Of a DNA stretch of 8,600 nt, positions 1 through 6,433 are shown in pieces. Source of the stretch: an uncultured Ruminococcus sp. (GTDB taxonomy: Bacteria; Bacillota; Clostridia; Oscillospirales; Ruminococcaceae); NCBI GenBank assembly GCA_945876405.1, contig CAMCOJ010000076.1:1-8600 (forward strand), written 5' to 3'. Both the position numbers and the translations under genes were made by a program. Each line of letters starts with the position of its first letter. Position 1 is the stretch's first letter. The notes below the pieces were generated by a model. The model was not told the DNA's origin and made no database searches. It worked only from the letters and a program-made list of their open reading frames with translations.

Positions 1-46
1 AGATTTCTGCCTGTCTCGTGGGCTCGGAGATGTGTATAAGAGACAG
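1..46. other. Nextera i7 sequencing adapter left at the contig end (artefact)
   Basis: Bases 13-27 (GTCTCGTGGGCTCGG) and 28-46 (AGATGTGTATAAGAGACAG) are the Illumina Nextera read-2 adapter followed by the Tn5 mosaic end. Bases 1-4 (AGAT) match the end of the P7 oligo, and bases 5-12 (TTCTGCCT) match the N703 i7 index as I recall it. This stretch is library-construction sequence that survived trimming. Genomic sequence starts at about base 47, where the priA reading frame begins to make sense. It should be trimmed and not annotated as biology. Confidence 0.97.
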
Positions 47-966
47 CCGTGAAGAAGAAAACAGTGCGGAACGGATTCGTCTATTTTTTCAGCAACCCTT
101 CTGAAAACTTTATCCTGTGGCTCAGAAAGAACAATACTTCCGACTGCATCAGGTTCAAAGTCATCTTCTCCGGGCATACTGTAATCCGGAAGGCTGTATT
201 CTTCTGCTGCACCAGTCCGGATAAGATTTTTTATAACTGCTGTAGTTATACTGCATATATAACAGACTTCCTTTACCGAAGCAGAACCATTCTCCTCAAG
301 AAGTTTAACTGCCTGCTGCTGCTTTGGTGTAAGTCTGAACATCAGAGGATCGCTGATATATCTGTCAGTAAGTTTTATCATGCGTATAAACTTGTCATTT
401 ACCTTCTGACTGGCCTCACTGACTCTGCGGATTACACCCTTTTCAATCAGGGATTCTATCACAGGAGCCTTTTCAGGATTTGATGAGCTGTCAAGGAGTT
501 CATCAAACTCTCTTTTTGAAGATGCGTTTTTCAGAAAGCACACAAGGTTAAGCTCTTCTCCCGAAAGGGAACTCAGTACAGCTCCTTCACAGAGTTCATA
601 TTTTTCGTTTACACGGATGTTCATACCGGAAGGCAGGATAGTACGAACTGCATCATAATATGTACAGAATGTATTTTCCTTAAGCCAGAAAATCATCTTC
701 ATCATCTCACCGCTGATGACAGGTTCACTGTCAACAACGGAAACAAGGGATTTGAGTTTTCTGTCCGGAACAGTCTCCTTCACTTCAAGAATAAGTCCTG
801 CTCTCTTTCTTCCTCCGCGTCCGAAAGGGACAACAACACGTACACCGGCCGCTGCTTTTTCAGTCATTTCCTCAGGTATGATATATGAAAACTCCCTGTC
901 AAATGAATATGCAACATTATACACAGCAACCAGTGCTGTTCTGACAGCAGACTGTGGCTGTATCAT
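47..966 (-). CDS. priA: Primosomal protein N' (replication restart helicase PriA), N-terminal part, cut by contig end
   Basis: PriA is a 3'-5' superfamily 2 DNA helicase that recognises abandoned replication forks and reloads the replisome. About 306 codons are visible. Residues 1-105 form the 3'-end-binding domain, with a typical VRVVVPFGRGGRKRAGLI segment near 40-57 and FCTYYDAVRTILPSGM further on. A winged-helix region follows (about 205-260, around LTPKQQQAVKLLEENG), then the start of helicase lobe 1 (LSEPQDKVFRRVAEKI). The last residues, CFLLHG, are exactly those that precede the GVTGSGKTEVY Walker A motif of the family, so the ATPase core, zinc-binding and C-terminal domains are missing because the contig stops. 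The ATG at 966-964 lies 2 nt after the rpoZ stop, and the weak GGAAGA upstream suggests translational coupling. The missing 3' end is an assembly effect, not a pseudogene. Confidence 0.9.
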
Positions 967-968
967 TT

Positions 969-1181
969 TTATTCTTTGTCTTCCGGCTCTTTGTATTCGA
1001 TAATCTTGTACTTTCCGCTTGCAAACTCCTCAACAGCAGTTTTAACCGGCTTTTCCTTGAGAATCTCGTTCTTCTCATAAAGTTCATCTGCAATTGCTCT
1101 TGCTCTCTTTGCAACACCAATAACAAGTGAGTAGTAACTTTCATTTTTTGTAATAATCTGTGTAATAGCTGGTCTAAGCAT
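969..1181 (-). CDS. rpoZ: DNA-directed RNA polymerase omega subunit
   Basis: This 70-residue protein matches the RNA polymerase omega subunit, which binds the beta' C-terminus and helps assemble and stabilise the enzyme. It starts [20 protein letters not shown], followed by the conserved AKRARAIADEL helix (residues 24-34) and the KPVKTAVEEFASGKY segment (44-58), all in family order. I chose the ATG at 1181-1179 because MLRP is the usual N-terminus in Clostridia and GAGGTG (1189-1194) lies 7 nt upstream. A longer form from a TTG at 1199 would add six residues and overlap that binding site. The start overlaps the gmk stop by 8 nt, and its own stop is 2 nt before priA, so it sits mid-operon. The acidic/basic tail (EYKEPEDKE) is not informative. 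Confidence 0.93.
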   Translation of the reverse strand: MLRPAITQIITKNESYYSLVIGVAKRARAIADELYEKNEILKEKPVKTAVEEFASGKYKIIEYKEPEDKE

Positions 1182-1779
1182 TTTTAAGCACCTCGTCAAT
1201 AATATTTTTCTGGTTTTCAGCCTTAAGTTCCTCGGCTCTTATAACTGATATAAAATCATTTACTGCATCTTCAAGTATATTATTTACAACAACATAATCA
1301 TACCTGTATGCAAAGCTTATTTCCTGAGCAGCCTCCGAAACACGCTGGTTAATAACCTCAGGTGTTTCCGTCCCTCTTTTTTCAAGTCTGTTTCTCAGCT
1401 CTGCAACTGAAGGCGGAGCGATAAACACAAAAACAGCTTCAGGACACTTTTCTCTTATCTGCATAGCACCCTGAACCTCAATCTCAAGAATGACATTCTT
1501 TCCTTCGTTGATTTTTTCAAGTACCTTATCTCTCGGAGTTCCGTAATAGTTTCCGCAGTACTCCGCATACTCAAGCATCCCGCCCGTTTTAATAAGTTCC
1601 TCGAACTGTTCCCTGCCGAGAAAATGATAGTTTACTCCGTCAGTTTCACCCGGTCTCGGTGACCTTGTTGTTGCAGAAACAGAGTAATAAAATTTTTCGT
1701 CCTTCATAACTTCAGCAAGGATAGTACCTTTTCCGCATCCGGAAGGTGCGGAGACAACGATAAGTATTCCCTTATTCAT
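1174..1779 (-). CDS. gmk: Guanylate kinase
   Basis: Guanylate kinase phosphorylates GMP to GDP with ATP in the cytoplasm, an essential step of GTP and dGTP supply. At 201 residues it has the normal family length. The P-loop is APSGCGKG (residues 11-18). The GMP-binding region [19 protein letters not shown] (35-53) carries the expected Arg, Glu and Tyr residues, followed by [13 protein letters not shown] (70-82). ILEIEVQGA (97-105) replaces the commoner ILDIDVQGA, a conservative change. The lid holds RLEKRGTE (131-138). The ATG at 1779-1777 is preferred because AAAGGA (1790-1795) lies 10 nt upstream. An ATG three codons earlier would leave almost no spacing. The start overlaps the remA stop by 8 nt (ATGAATAA) and the end overlaps rpoZ by 8 nt. 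Confidence 0.97.
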   Translation of the reverse strand: MNKGILIVVSAPSGCGKGTILAEVMKDEKFYYSVSATTRSPRPGETDGVNYHFLGREQFEELIKTGGMLEYAEYCGNYYGTPRDKVLEKINEGKNVILEIEVQGAMQIREKCPEAVFVFIAPPSVAELRNRLEKRGTETPEVINQRVSEAAQEISFAYRYDYVVVNNILEDAVNDFISVIRAEELKAENQKNIIDEVLKNA

Positions 1780-2029
1780 CAGTATCATTTCCTTTCTCAC
1801 CGCTGCATCTGAGTGCAAGTGTCTCCGGCTGAACAGCCGACAAAATAACGTGCCCGCTGTCCATAACAAGAACCGAACGGGTTCTTCTGCCGCAGGTTGC
1901 GTCTATCAGCACACCCTTGTCCCTGGCATCCTGAATTATTCTTCTTACCGGAGCCGACTCAGAGCTGACTACAGCCACAAGACGAGATGAAGATATCATG
2001 TTTCCGTAGCCGATATTTATTAATTTCAT
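1772..2029 (-). CDS. remA: RemA-family DNA-binding regulator (DUF370)
   Basis: This 85-residue protein belongs to the RemA/DUF370 family. In Bacillus subtilis RemA is a DNA-binding activator of biofilm matrix and osmoprotection genes that forms ring-like oligomers. The signature [36 protein letters not shown] (residues 4-38) and [28 protein letters not shown] (43-70) aligns along the full length, including the GRRTR motif and the Arg and Pro equivalent to the B. subtilis residues known from mutants (here R16 and P27). The ATG at 2029-2027 follows AGGCGG (8-nt spacing), which overlaps the yicC stop. In this order (yicC-remA-gmk-rpoZ) it is strongly conserved across Firmicutes. Its targets in a ruminococcus are unknown, so a biofilm role should not be assumed. 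Confidence 0.95.
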   Translation of the reverse strand: MKLINIGYGNMISSSRLVAVVSSESAPVRRIIQDARDKGVLIDATCGRRTRSVLVMDSGHVILSAVQPETLALRCSGEKGNDTDE

Positions 2030-2041
2030 ACGCCAAACCGC

Positions 2042-2920
2042 CTATTCTATATTCTGAATCTGCTCGCGGATTTTTTCTATCTCGGACTTGATATCAATAA
2101 CAGTCCTTGTTATCTCAAGGTTCTGTGCCTTGGAGCCTGTGGTATTTGCCTCTCTGTTCATTTCCTGTACAAGGAAATCAAGCTTTCTGCCGACAATGCT
2201 CTCCGTATCAAGAAGTGTACGGAACTGCTCTATATGACTTCTGAGTCTCACAGTTTCCTCGTCAACAGCAATCTTTTCCGCAAACAGAGCAGCTTCCGTG
2301 AGTATTCTCTGTTCATCGATATTCTGTGCTGAAAGAATTTCGGAAAGCTTTGCAAACAGCTTTTCCCTGTAAAGCGTAACTGTTTCCGGAGACTTTTCCT
2401 CGATAAATCCGACCATCTTTTCTATGGAATCAAGTCTTCCGAGAATATCCTCCTTCATCTTCACACCTTCGCACTCTCTCATGGAGACAAATTTTTCAAG
2501 TGCGGAACCTGCAACAGTCTTAACATCACTGAGTATCTCTTCTTCATTGTCTGAAACGCTTACAACGTTGAAAATATCCTGAAAACGTGTAATTCTTGAA
2601 AGAGAAAGGTCATCCATAAGTCCAAGCTCATTGTTTACCTTTCTTAATGCATTAACATATCCCTTTGCAAGCTCAGCATTTACTTCAATACCTACATCCG
2701 GTGCCGAAACATTTGTTATTGTAACATTTACTTCGGTCTTACCGCGTGAAATATTTTCCTGTACAAGCTTTTTCAGCGGTTCCTCAAGATAAAGATACGC
2801 CCTTGGAAGTCTGACATAAAGCTCATTGTATCTGTGATTGACTGACTTTATCTCAACAAGAATTTCCCTTCCGTTAAGCACCATCCTGTCACGTCCGAAG
2901 CCTGTCATGCTTCTGATCAT
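2042..2920 (-). CDS. yicC: YicC/YloC family endoribonuclease
   Basis: This 292-residue protein has the two family regions in order: an N-terminal YicC-like part beginning MIRSMTGFGRDRMVLNGREILVEIKSVNHRY and a C-terminal DUF1732 region ending GRKLDFLVQEMNREANTTGSKAQNLEI and EKIREQIQNIE. E. coli YicC and B. subtilis YloC have been reported as endoribonucleases; the physiological substrates here are unknown. I chose the ATG at 2920-2918 because AGGGGTGA (2929-2936) sits 8 nt upstream and MIRSMTGFGR is the usual N-terminus. A GTG at 2932 lies inside that binding site and is unlikely. It is the first gene of the minus-strand operon, with a sigma-A promoter about 100 bp upstream and a leader of roughly 90 nt. 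Its stop is 12 nt before remA. Confidence 0.94.
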   Translation of the reverse strand: MIRSMTGFGRDRMVLNGREILVEIKSVNHRYNELYVRLPRAYLYLEEPLKKLVQENISRGKTEVNVTITNVSAPDVGIEVNAELAKGYVNALRKVNNELGLMDDLSLSRITRFQDIFNVVSVSDNEEEILSDVKTVAGSALEKFVSMRECEGVKMKEDILGRLDSIEKMVGFIEEKSPETVTLYREKLFAKLSEILSAQNIDEQRILTEAALFAEKIAVDEETVRLRSHIEQFRTLLDTESIVGRKLDFLVQEMNREANTTGSKAQNLEITRTVIDIKSEIEKIREQIQNIE

Positions 2921-3017
2921 TATTTTATTCACCCCTGTACTGTATTTATAGAACTGGAGTCAAAAAAGGAAACACATCCATAAAATAGCAACAAAACTCC
3001 AATATACTTATTTTAAT

Positions 3018-3046
3018 ATTATACCACCCCCGGCGGAATAAATCAA
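3018..3046 (-). promoter_or_regulatory. Sigma-A promoter of the yicC-remA-gmk-rpoZ-priA operon
   Basis: On the minus strand, TTGATT (3046-3041) and a perfect TATAAT (3023-3018) are separated by exactly 17 bp. Transcription should start near 3011, giving a leader of about 90 nt before the yicC ATG. This leader holds a short 6-bp repeat (2955-2960 with 2996-3001) but no riboswitch or T-box that I recognise. The -35 hexamer sits between the arms CCACCCCC (3024-3031) and GGGGGTTG (3047-3054), which pair at 7 of 8 positions. Confidence 0.85.
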
Positions 3047-3094
3047 GGGGGTTGTTTTCACAGTGACTGAATGCGGCCGGAGAAAGAATCCTGA

Positions 3095-3125
3095 ACTATT
3101 CTGATATAGAATTCTTCAGAATAGT
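3095..3125. repeat. Perfect 10-bp inverted repeat in intergenic DNA
   Basis: ACTATTCTGA (3095-3104) and TCAGAATAGT (3116-3125) are exact reverse complements around an 11-nt centre that itself contains the palindrome AGAATTCT (3108-3115). No T-run follows on either strand, so it does not look like an intrinsic terminator. It lies about 50 bp upstream of the yicC promoter and beyond the terminator of the membrane-protein gene. It could be an operator, a recombination remnant or a dispersed repeat; nothing in the window decides. Confidence 0.6.
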
Positions 3126-3148
3126 ATAAAAATCATTGTGATAATTTT

Positions 3149-3178
3149 AACGGGTATGTACATTCGCACATACCCGTT
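3149..3178 (-). terminator. Hairpin terminator downstream of the DUF3592 gene
   Basis: AACGGGTATGT (3149-3159) pairs perfectly with ACATACCCGTT (3168-3178), giving an 11-bp stem and an 8-nt loop. It begins 8 nt beyond the stop of the minus-strand gene ending at 3186, the normal position for its terminator. The 3' tail on the minus strand (TTAAAATTAT) is AU-rich but not a clean U-run, whereas the plus strand has TTTT after the stem. The strand assignment therefore rests on position. Confidence 0.65.
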
Positions 3179-3185
3179 TTATCTC

Positions 3186-3908
3186 TTAATATCCTGTCGG
3201 TCCGGTCAGACTGTTCTCAACAAGTGACTCAATATCCACATAAGCCTCTTCCGGATTCGAAGGATTTACATATATATTTACCGGCATTCCTTTGTAAACA
3301 GAATAATCATTGAACGAAGATTCTGATGTGTATGAATGAATCTGCCCTGTATATTCGTCAACTACCTCGCATTTTATCATATCAGGGTGTTTTCCGTTTA
3401 CTGTTGTACTGTAATCGGTTAAAACTTCCGTAACCGTTGCAAGTGTTCTTATCCCGTTTTCAATAAGAAACTTTCTCTTCTTTGACCTTTTAATCTCAAC
3501 AGCGCAAAAAGCAGCACCTATCCCTGCAAATAATACACCCATAGGAAAAACGATAAGTTCTCCGACGTATGAATTGGTTTTTATTCTGTCAGGGTCTTCA
3601 GGACTGTAATGAACAGATATTGTGTCACCTTCGTGCATTCCGGAAGAATAATATCCAAGTTCATTGTAATACTCCGTGCCGTCAACAGTGTAACTGACAT
3701 ATACATCATGGTCTGTCGTTCTCTTTCCGTCTGACTTGCGGCGGGTTGTCGTTTTTATTTCTTCTATAACTGCACTGACCTCAGGCGTAGACTTGTTGAA
3801 ATGATAGTGATCAACAAAAATCACTGCACTGATAAGACTCATAAGTATACCTATACCGCCAAATATCACAGATAACATAACCCAAATATTATTCTTTCTG
3901 AATTTCAT
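3186..3908 (-). CDS. Two-TM membrane protein with two DUF3592-like domains
   Basis: This 240-residue protein is of unknown function. A basic N-terminus (MKFRKNN) precedes TM1 (about 8-32). Domain A follows (about 43-110), then TM2 (about 115-138), a strongly basic RSKKRK (141-146) and domain B (about 153-228). The two soluble domains look like copies of one DUF3592-type fold: each opens with a beta-rich stretch and ends in a related turn, EGDTISVHYSPEDPDR (93-108) and KGMPVNIYVNPSNPEE (206-221). By the positive-inside rule, domain A should be outside and domain B in the cytoplasm. GGAGGAG (3914-3920) lies 5 nt before the ATG. It is transcribed alone, divergently from aroB, with its own terminator. 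The family assignment is from pattern, not a search; no enzymatic motif or lipobox is visible. Confidence 0.78.
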   Translation of the reverse strand: MKFRKNNIWVMLSVIFGGIGILMSLISAVIFVDHYHFNKSTPEVSAVIEEIKTTTRRKSDGKRTTDHDVYVSYTVDGTEYYNELGYYSSGMHEGDTISVHYSPEDPDRIKTNSYVGELIVFPMGVLFAGIGAAFCAVEIKRSKKRKFLIENGIRTLATVTEVLTDYSTTVNGKHPDMIKCEVVDEYTGQIHSYTSESSFNDYSVYKGMPVNIYVNPSNPEEAYVDIESLVENSLTGPTGY

Positions 3909-3950
3909 ATACTCTCCTCCGGATAAAACTGTTTTTTGTATTCACCATAT

Positions 3951-3979
3951 ATATTATCATATTTCCGGAGCAGATTCAA
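3951..3979 (-). promoter_or_regulatory. Candidate promoter of the DUF3592 gene
   Basis: On the minus strand, TTGAAT (3979-3974) and TAATAT (3956-3951) are 17 bp apart, and the -10 is preceded by TGA, an extended -10 feature. GATAAT, two bases upstream, is an alternative -10 with 15-bp spacing. The predicted start is about 40 nt before the ATG. A short inverted repeat, ACCTG-6-CAGGT (3996-4011), lies 17 bp upstream of the -35. Confidence 0.5.
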
Positions 3980-4044
3980 TAAAAATTTTTTAATTACCTG
4001 CGATAACAGGTGTCTTATTTTCACATCAGAAACAAGAATAAAAT

Positions 4045-4073
4045 TTGACTTGTAAATTCGTTTATAGTATAAT
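4045..4073 (+). promoter_or_regulatory. Sigma-A promoter of the aroB-aroA-aroC operon
   Basis: TTGACT (4045-4050) and TATAAT (4068-4073) are separated by 17 bp, an almost ideal sigma-A promoter. Transcription should start near 4080, leaving a leader of only about 35 nt before the aroB ATG. That is too short for a T-box or attenuator, so amino-acid feedback through the leader is unlikely here. Any regulation would have to act at the promoter or on the enzymes. Confidence 0.88.
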
Positions 4074-4113
4074 TATAGTATCTATGTATATAACTGAAAG
4101 GACAGAGCTCACT

Positions 4114-5172
4114 ATGAAAAAGATTGCTGTAAAAGCCTCAAAACCATATGAGGTTCTCATTGAGCAGGGAATAATAAAAAACTGCGGAAAACTCATTTCC
4201 GATGTAACCAAAACACGTTTTGCTGCCATTGTTACCGATGACATTGTTGACTCAATTTATTCTGATACCGTCATATCATCTCTCGAAGAATCCGGATTCA
4301 GAGTTGTAAAATTTGTTTTCAAAAACGGAGAACCATCAAAATGCTCCGAAACACTTAACCGCATTTACGATTTTCTTGCTGAAAACAATATCACAAGGTC
4401 CGACTGCCTTATCGCACTCGGCGGCGGTGTTGTCGGTGATATAACCGGATATGCTGCAGCAACATATCTCAGGGGACTTGGTTTCATACAGATTCCGACC
4501 ACCCTTCTCGCTCAGATAGACAGCTCTGTCGGCGGAAAAACTGCAATTGACCTTCCGTGCGGAAAAAATCTTGTAGGTGCCTTCAAACAGCCTGAACTTG
4601 TTATCTGTGATCCTCTTACGCTGAAAACACTTTCACCTGAAACCGTTTCCGACGGCATGGCTGAAGCGATAAAGTACGGCATGATCAGAAGCAGCGAACT
4701 TTTCGGTATAATTGCTTCACACAGCATTGAAAACTACTTCGACGTTATAGATGACATCATCTTCCGCTGCGTTTCAATAAAAAGAGATATAGTTGAAAAT
4801 GACGAATTTGACAAGGGCGAGAGAATGCTTTTAAACTTCGGTCATACACTCGGACATGCGGTTGAAAGTTTCTACAACTACACAAAGTACACCCACGGAA
4901 ATGCAGTTGCTGTCGGCATGCATATGATTACCGAACAGGCTGTAAAGCACGGAGACTGTGAAAAATCCGCTCTTGAAAAACTTGATGCAGTTATTTCATC
5001 ATACAAGCTTCCTCTGGTTACGGATGCCCCTGTTTCCGAACTCATCTCACTCTGCAGCAACGACAAAAAATGTGAATCTTCAAATATCAATGCAATTATC
5101 TGCAGTGATACCGGAATCTCATCTATCAGAAAAATGCCGTTTGATGAATTCAGAAAATATATGGAAGCTTAA
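4114..5172 (+). CDS. aroB: 3-dehydroquinate synthase
   Basis: AroB converts DAHP to 3-dehydroquinate, the second step of the shikimate pathway, using NAD and a divalent metal. The 352 residues match the family's usual length. GGGVVGDITGYAAATYLRG (103-121) is the NAD-binding glycine-rich region, followed by PTTLLAQIDSSVGGKTAID (128-146) and KNLVGAF. The three metal ligands are present: E184 in GMAEAIKYG, H244 in NFGHTLGHA and H261 in THGNAVAVGM. I chose the ATG at 4114: GAAAGGA (4096-4102) lies 11 nt upstream, whereas the longer reading from TTG 4045 begins inside the -35 box. It is the first gene of the operon, and aroA follows after 13 nt. Confidence 0.97.
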   Translation: MKKIAVKASKPYEVLIEQGIIKNCGKLISDVTKTRFAAIVTDDIVDSIYSDTVISSLEESGFRVVKFVFKNGEPSKCSETLNRIYDFLAENNITRSDCLIALGGGVVGDITGYAAATYLRGLGFIQIPTTLLAQIDSSVGGKTAIDLPCGKNLVGAFKQPELVICDPLTLKTLSPETVSDGMAEAIKYGMIRSSELFGIIASHSIENYFDVIDDIIFRCVSIKRDIVENDEFDKGERMLLNFGHTLGHAVESFYNYTKYTHGNAVAVGMHMITEQAVKHGDCEKSALEKLDAVISSYKLPLVTDAPVSELISLCSNDKKCESSNINAIICSDTGISSIRKMPFDEFRKYMEA

Positions 5173-5185
5173 ACGGAGGTAAAGC

Positions 5186-6433
5186 ATGGATATAACTTTT
5201 TTACCCGGAAAACTTTCCGGAGATGTAAAAATTCCTTCATCAAAAAGTGTTTCACACAGAGCACTTATATGTGCCGCACTTGCTGAAGGAACTTCATATG
5301 TACGCGACATAACGATGTCACAGGACATCTACGCAACTATAGATACTCTCACAGCCCTCGGAGCTTCATTTGAGACCGGCGAAAATGTTATAAAGGTTCA
5401 GGGTATAAGCACTCCTTCGGAAAAAGCTGACCTCAGATGCAACGAAAGCGGTTCCACGCTGCGTTTCATCATCCCGGTTGCATGTGCGCTCGGAACTGAA
5501 TCAACATTTTACGGAAACGGACGGCTCCCTGAAAGACCGATTGATATATATACGAGAGAGCTTTCGGAAAAGAATATAACATTTGATTATAATCATACTA
5601 TGCCGTTTACTACGCACGGAAAATTAAAAGGCGGTAAATTTCATATCGAAGGAAATGTCTCATCACAGTTTATAACAGGACTTCTGCTTGCCCTTCCTCT
5701 CTGCAGTGAGGACTCTGAGATAATACTCACCTCTCCTCTTCAGTCAGAACCTTATGTGAATATCACAACAGACTGTATGAAACATTTCGGAGTAAATGTT
5801 GAAAAGACAGACACCGGATATGCTGTAAAGGGCGGTCAGAAATACATTTCTGCCGACTACACCTCTGAAGCCGATTTCTCACAGGCAGCATTTTTTGTTA
5901 CCGCAAATGCAACCGGAAGCAATGTCAGGATAACAAATCTGCCTGACCCTGATTTTTCCTCCCAGGGAGACAAGAAAATAATTGAAATAGCCGAACGCTT
6001 GTGCTATAATAAAAAAGCAGGCATAACTGAAGATGTTTATATAGATGCATCGGATATACCGGATCTCGTTCCTGCACTCGCTGTCCTTGGCTCACTTTCA
6101 GGAAACACGGTTCATATCACAAATGCCGAAAGACTGAGGATAAAGGAAAGTGACCGTCTTGATACCACTTCACGAATGATTAACGGTATAGGCGGAAAGG
6201 CAAAGGTAACAGATGACGGACTAATCATCTTCCCGGTACCTCATTTTACCGGCGGTACAGTAAACAGCTTTAACGACCACCGTATCGCAATGGCTTCTGC
6301 GATAGCTTCAACTGCCTCAACCGGAAATGTTACTGTACTCGGATTCGAATCAATCAGAAAGTCTTACCCTGATTTCTTAAAGGACTTCATTAATTTAGGA
6401 GGAAAAACAGCTAATGGCATCAATTTGGAATAA
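5186..6433 (+). CDS. aroA: 3-phosphoshikimate 1-carboxyvinyltransferase (EPSP synthase)
   Basis: AroA joins PEP to shikimate-3-phosphate to give EPSP. The 415-residue protein shows the family motifs in order: PSSKSVSHRALICAALAEG (17-35, with K20 and R25), NESGSTLRF (86-94), GNGRLPERPI (110-119), SSQFITGLLLALPL (159-172), DFSQAAFF (230-237), IPDLVPALAVLG with D293, RLRIKESDRL with E321, FNDHRIAMA (362-370) and RKSYPDF (391-397). In the glyphosate-contact loop the E. coli GNAGTAMRP is NESGSTLRF here, so the P101 position is Phe, a divergent form whose inhibitor response cannot be read from sequence. GGAGGT (5175-5180) precedes the ATG by 5 nt. The 3' end overlaps aroC by 20 nt, and the coding region contains a promoter-like sequence. 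Confidence 0.97.
   Translation: MDITFLPGKLSGDVKIPSSKSVSHRALICAALAEGTSYVRDITMSQDIYATIDTLTALGASFETGENVIKVQGISTPSEKADLRCNESGSTLRFIIPVACALGTESTFYGNGRLPERPIDIYTRELSEKNITFDYNHTMPFTTHGKLKGGKFHIEGNVSSQFITGLLLALPLCSEDSEIILTSPLQSEPYVNITTDCMKHFGVNVEKTDTGYAVKGGQKYISADYTSEADFSQAAFFVTANATGSNVRITNLPDPDFSSQGDKKIIEIAERLCYNKKAGITEDVYIDASDIPDLVPALAVLGSLSGNTVHITNAERLRIKESDRLDTTSRMINGIGGKAKVTDDGLIIFPVPHFTGGTVNSFNDHRIAMASAIASTASTGNVTVLGFESIRKSYPDFLKDFINLGGKTANGINLE
5982..6010 (+). promoter_or_regulatory. Possible internal promoter within aroA
   Basis: TTGAAA (5982-5987) and a perfect TATAAT (6005-6010) are 17 bp apart, and TG stands at 6002-6003, the extended -10 position. The match is as good as the operon promoter but lies within codons of aroA (region encoding IAERLCYN). 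If active it would add transcription of aroC and the DUF4364 gene. It may also be chance in AT-rich coding DNA. Confidence 0.45.

Noticed and set aside
49..483. 144-codon plus-strand open frame at the contig start
   Set aside because: It lies antisense to the clear priA frame, has no homology-like motifs or ribosome binding site and begins directly at the adapter edge; it is a shadow frame.
1182..1199. Longer rpoZ starting at a TTG (MTRCLK extension)
   Set aside because: The extension overlaps the GAGGTG site used by the ATG at 1181, and MLRP is the usual omega N-terminus.
2921..2932. GTG start adding four residues to yicC
   Set aside because: The GTG is part of the AGGGGTGA ribosome binding site; the ATG at 2920 has proper spacing and the conserved MIRSMTGFGR start.
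2921..3010. Riboswitch or T-box in the yicC leader
   Set aside because: The leader is about 90 nt and AT-rich with only a 6-bp distant repeat; no recognisable conserved motif or terminator alternative.
4045..4113. N-terminal extension of aroB from a TTG
   Set aside because: It would begin in the -35 box of the operon promoter and cover the likely transcription start; the family N-terminus fits the ATG at 4114.
5588..5593. Second TATAAT inside aroA
   Set aside because: The position 17 bp upstream reads CGGAAA, a poor -35, and there is no TG extension; probably chance.
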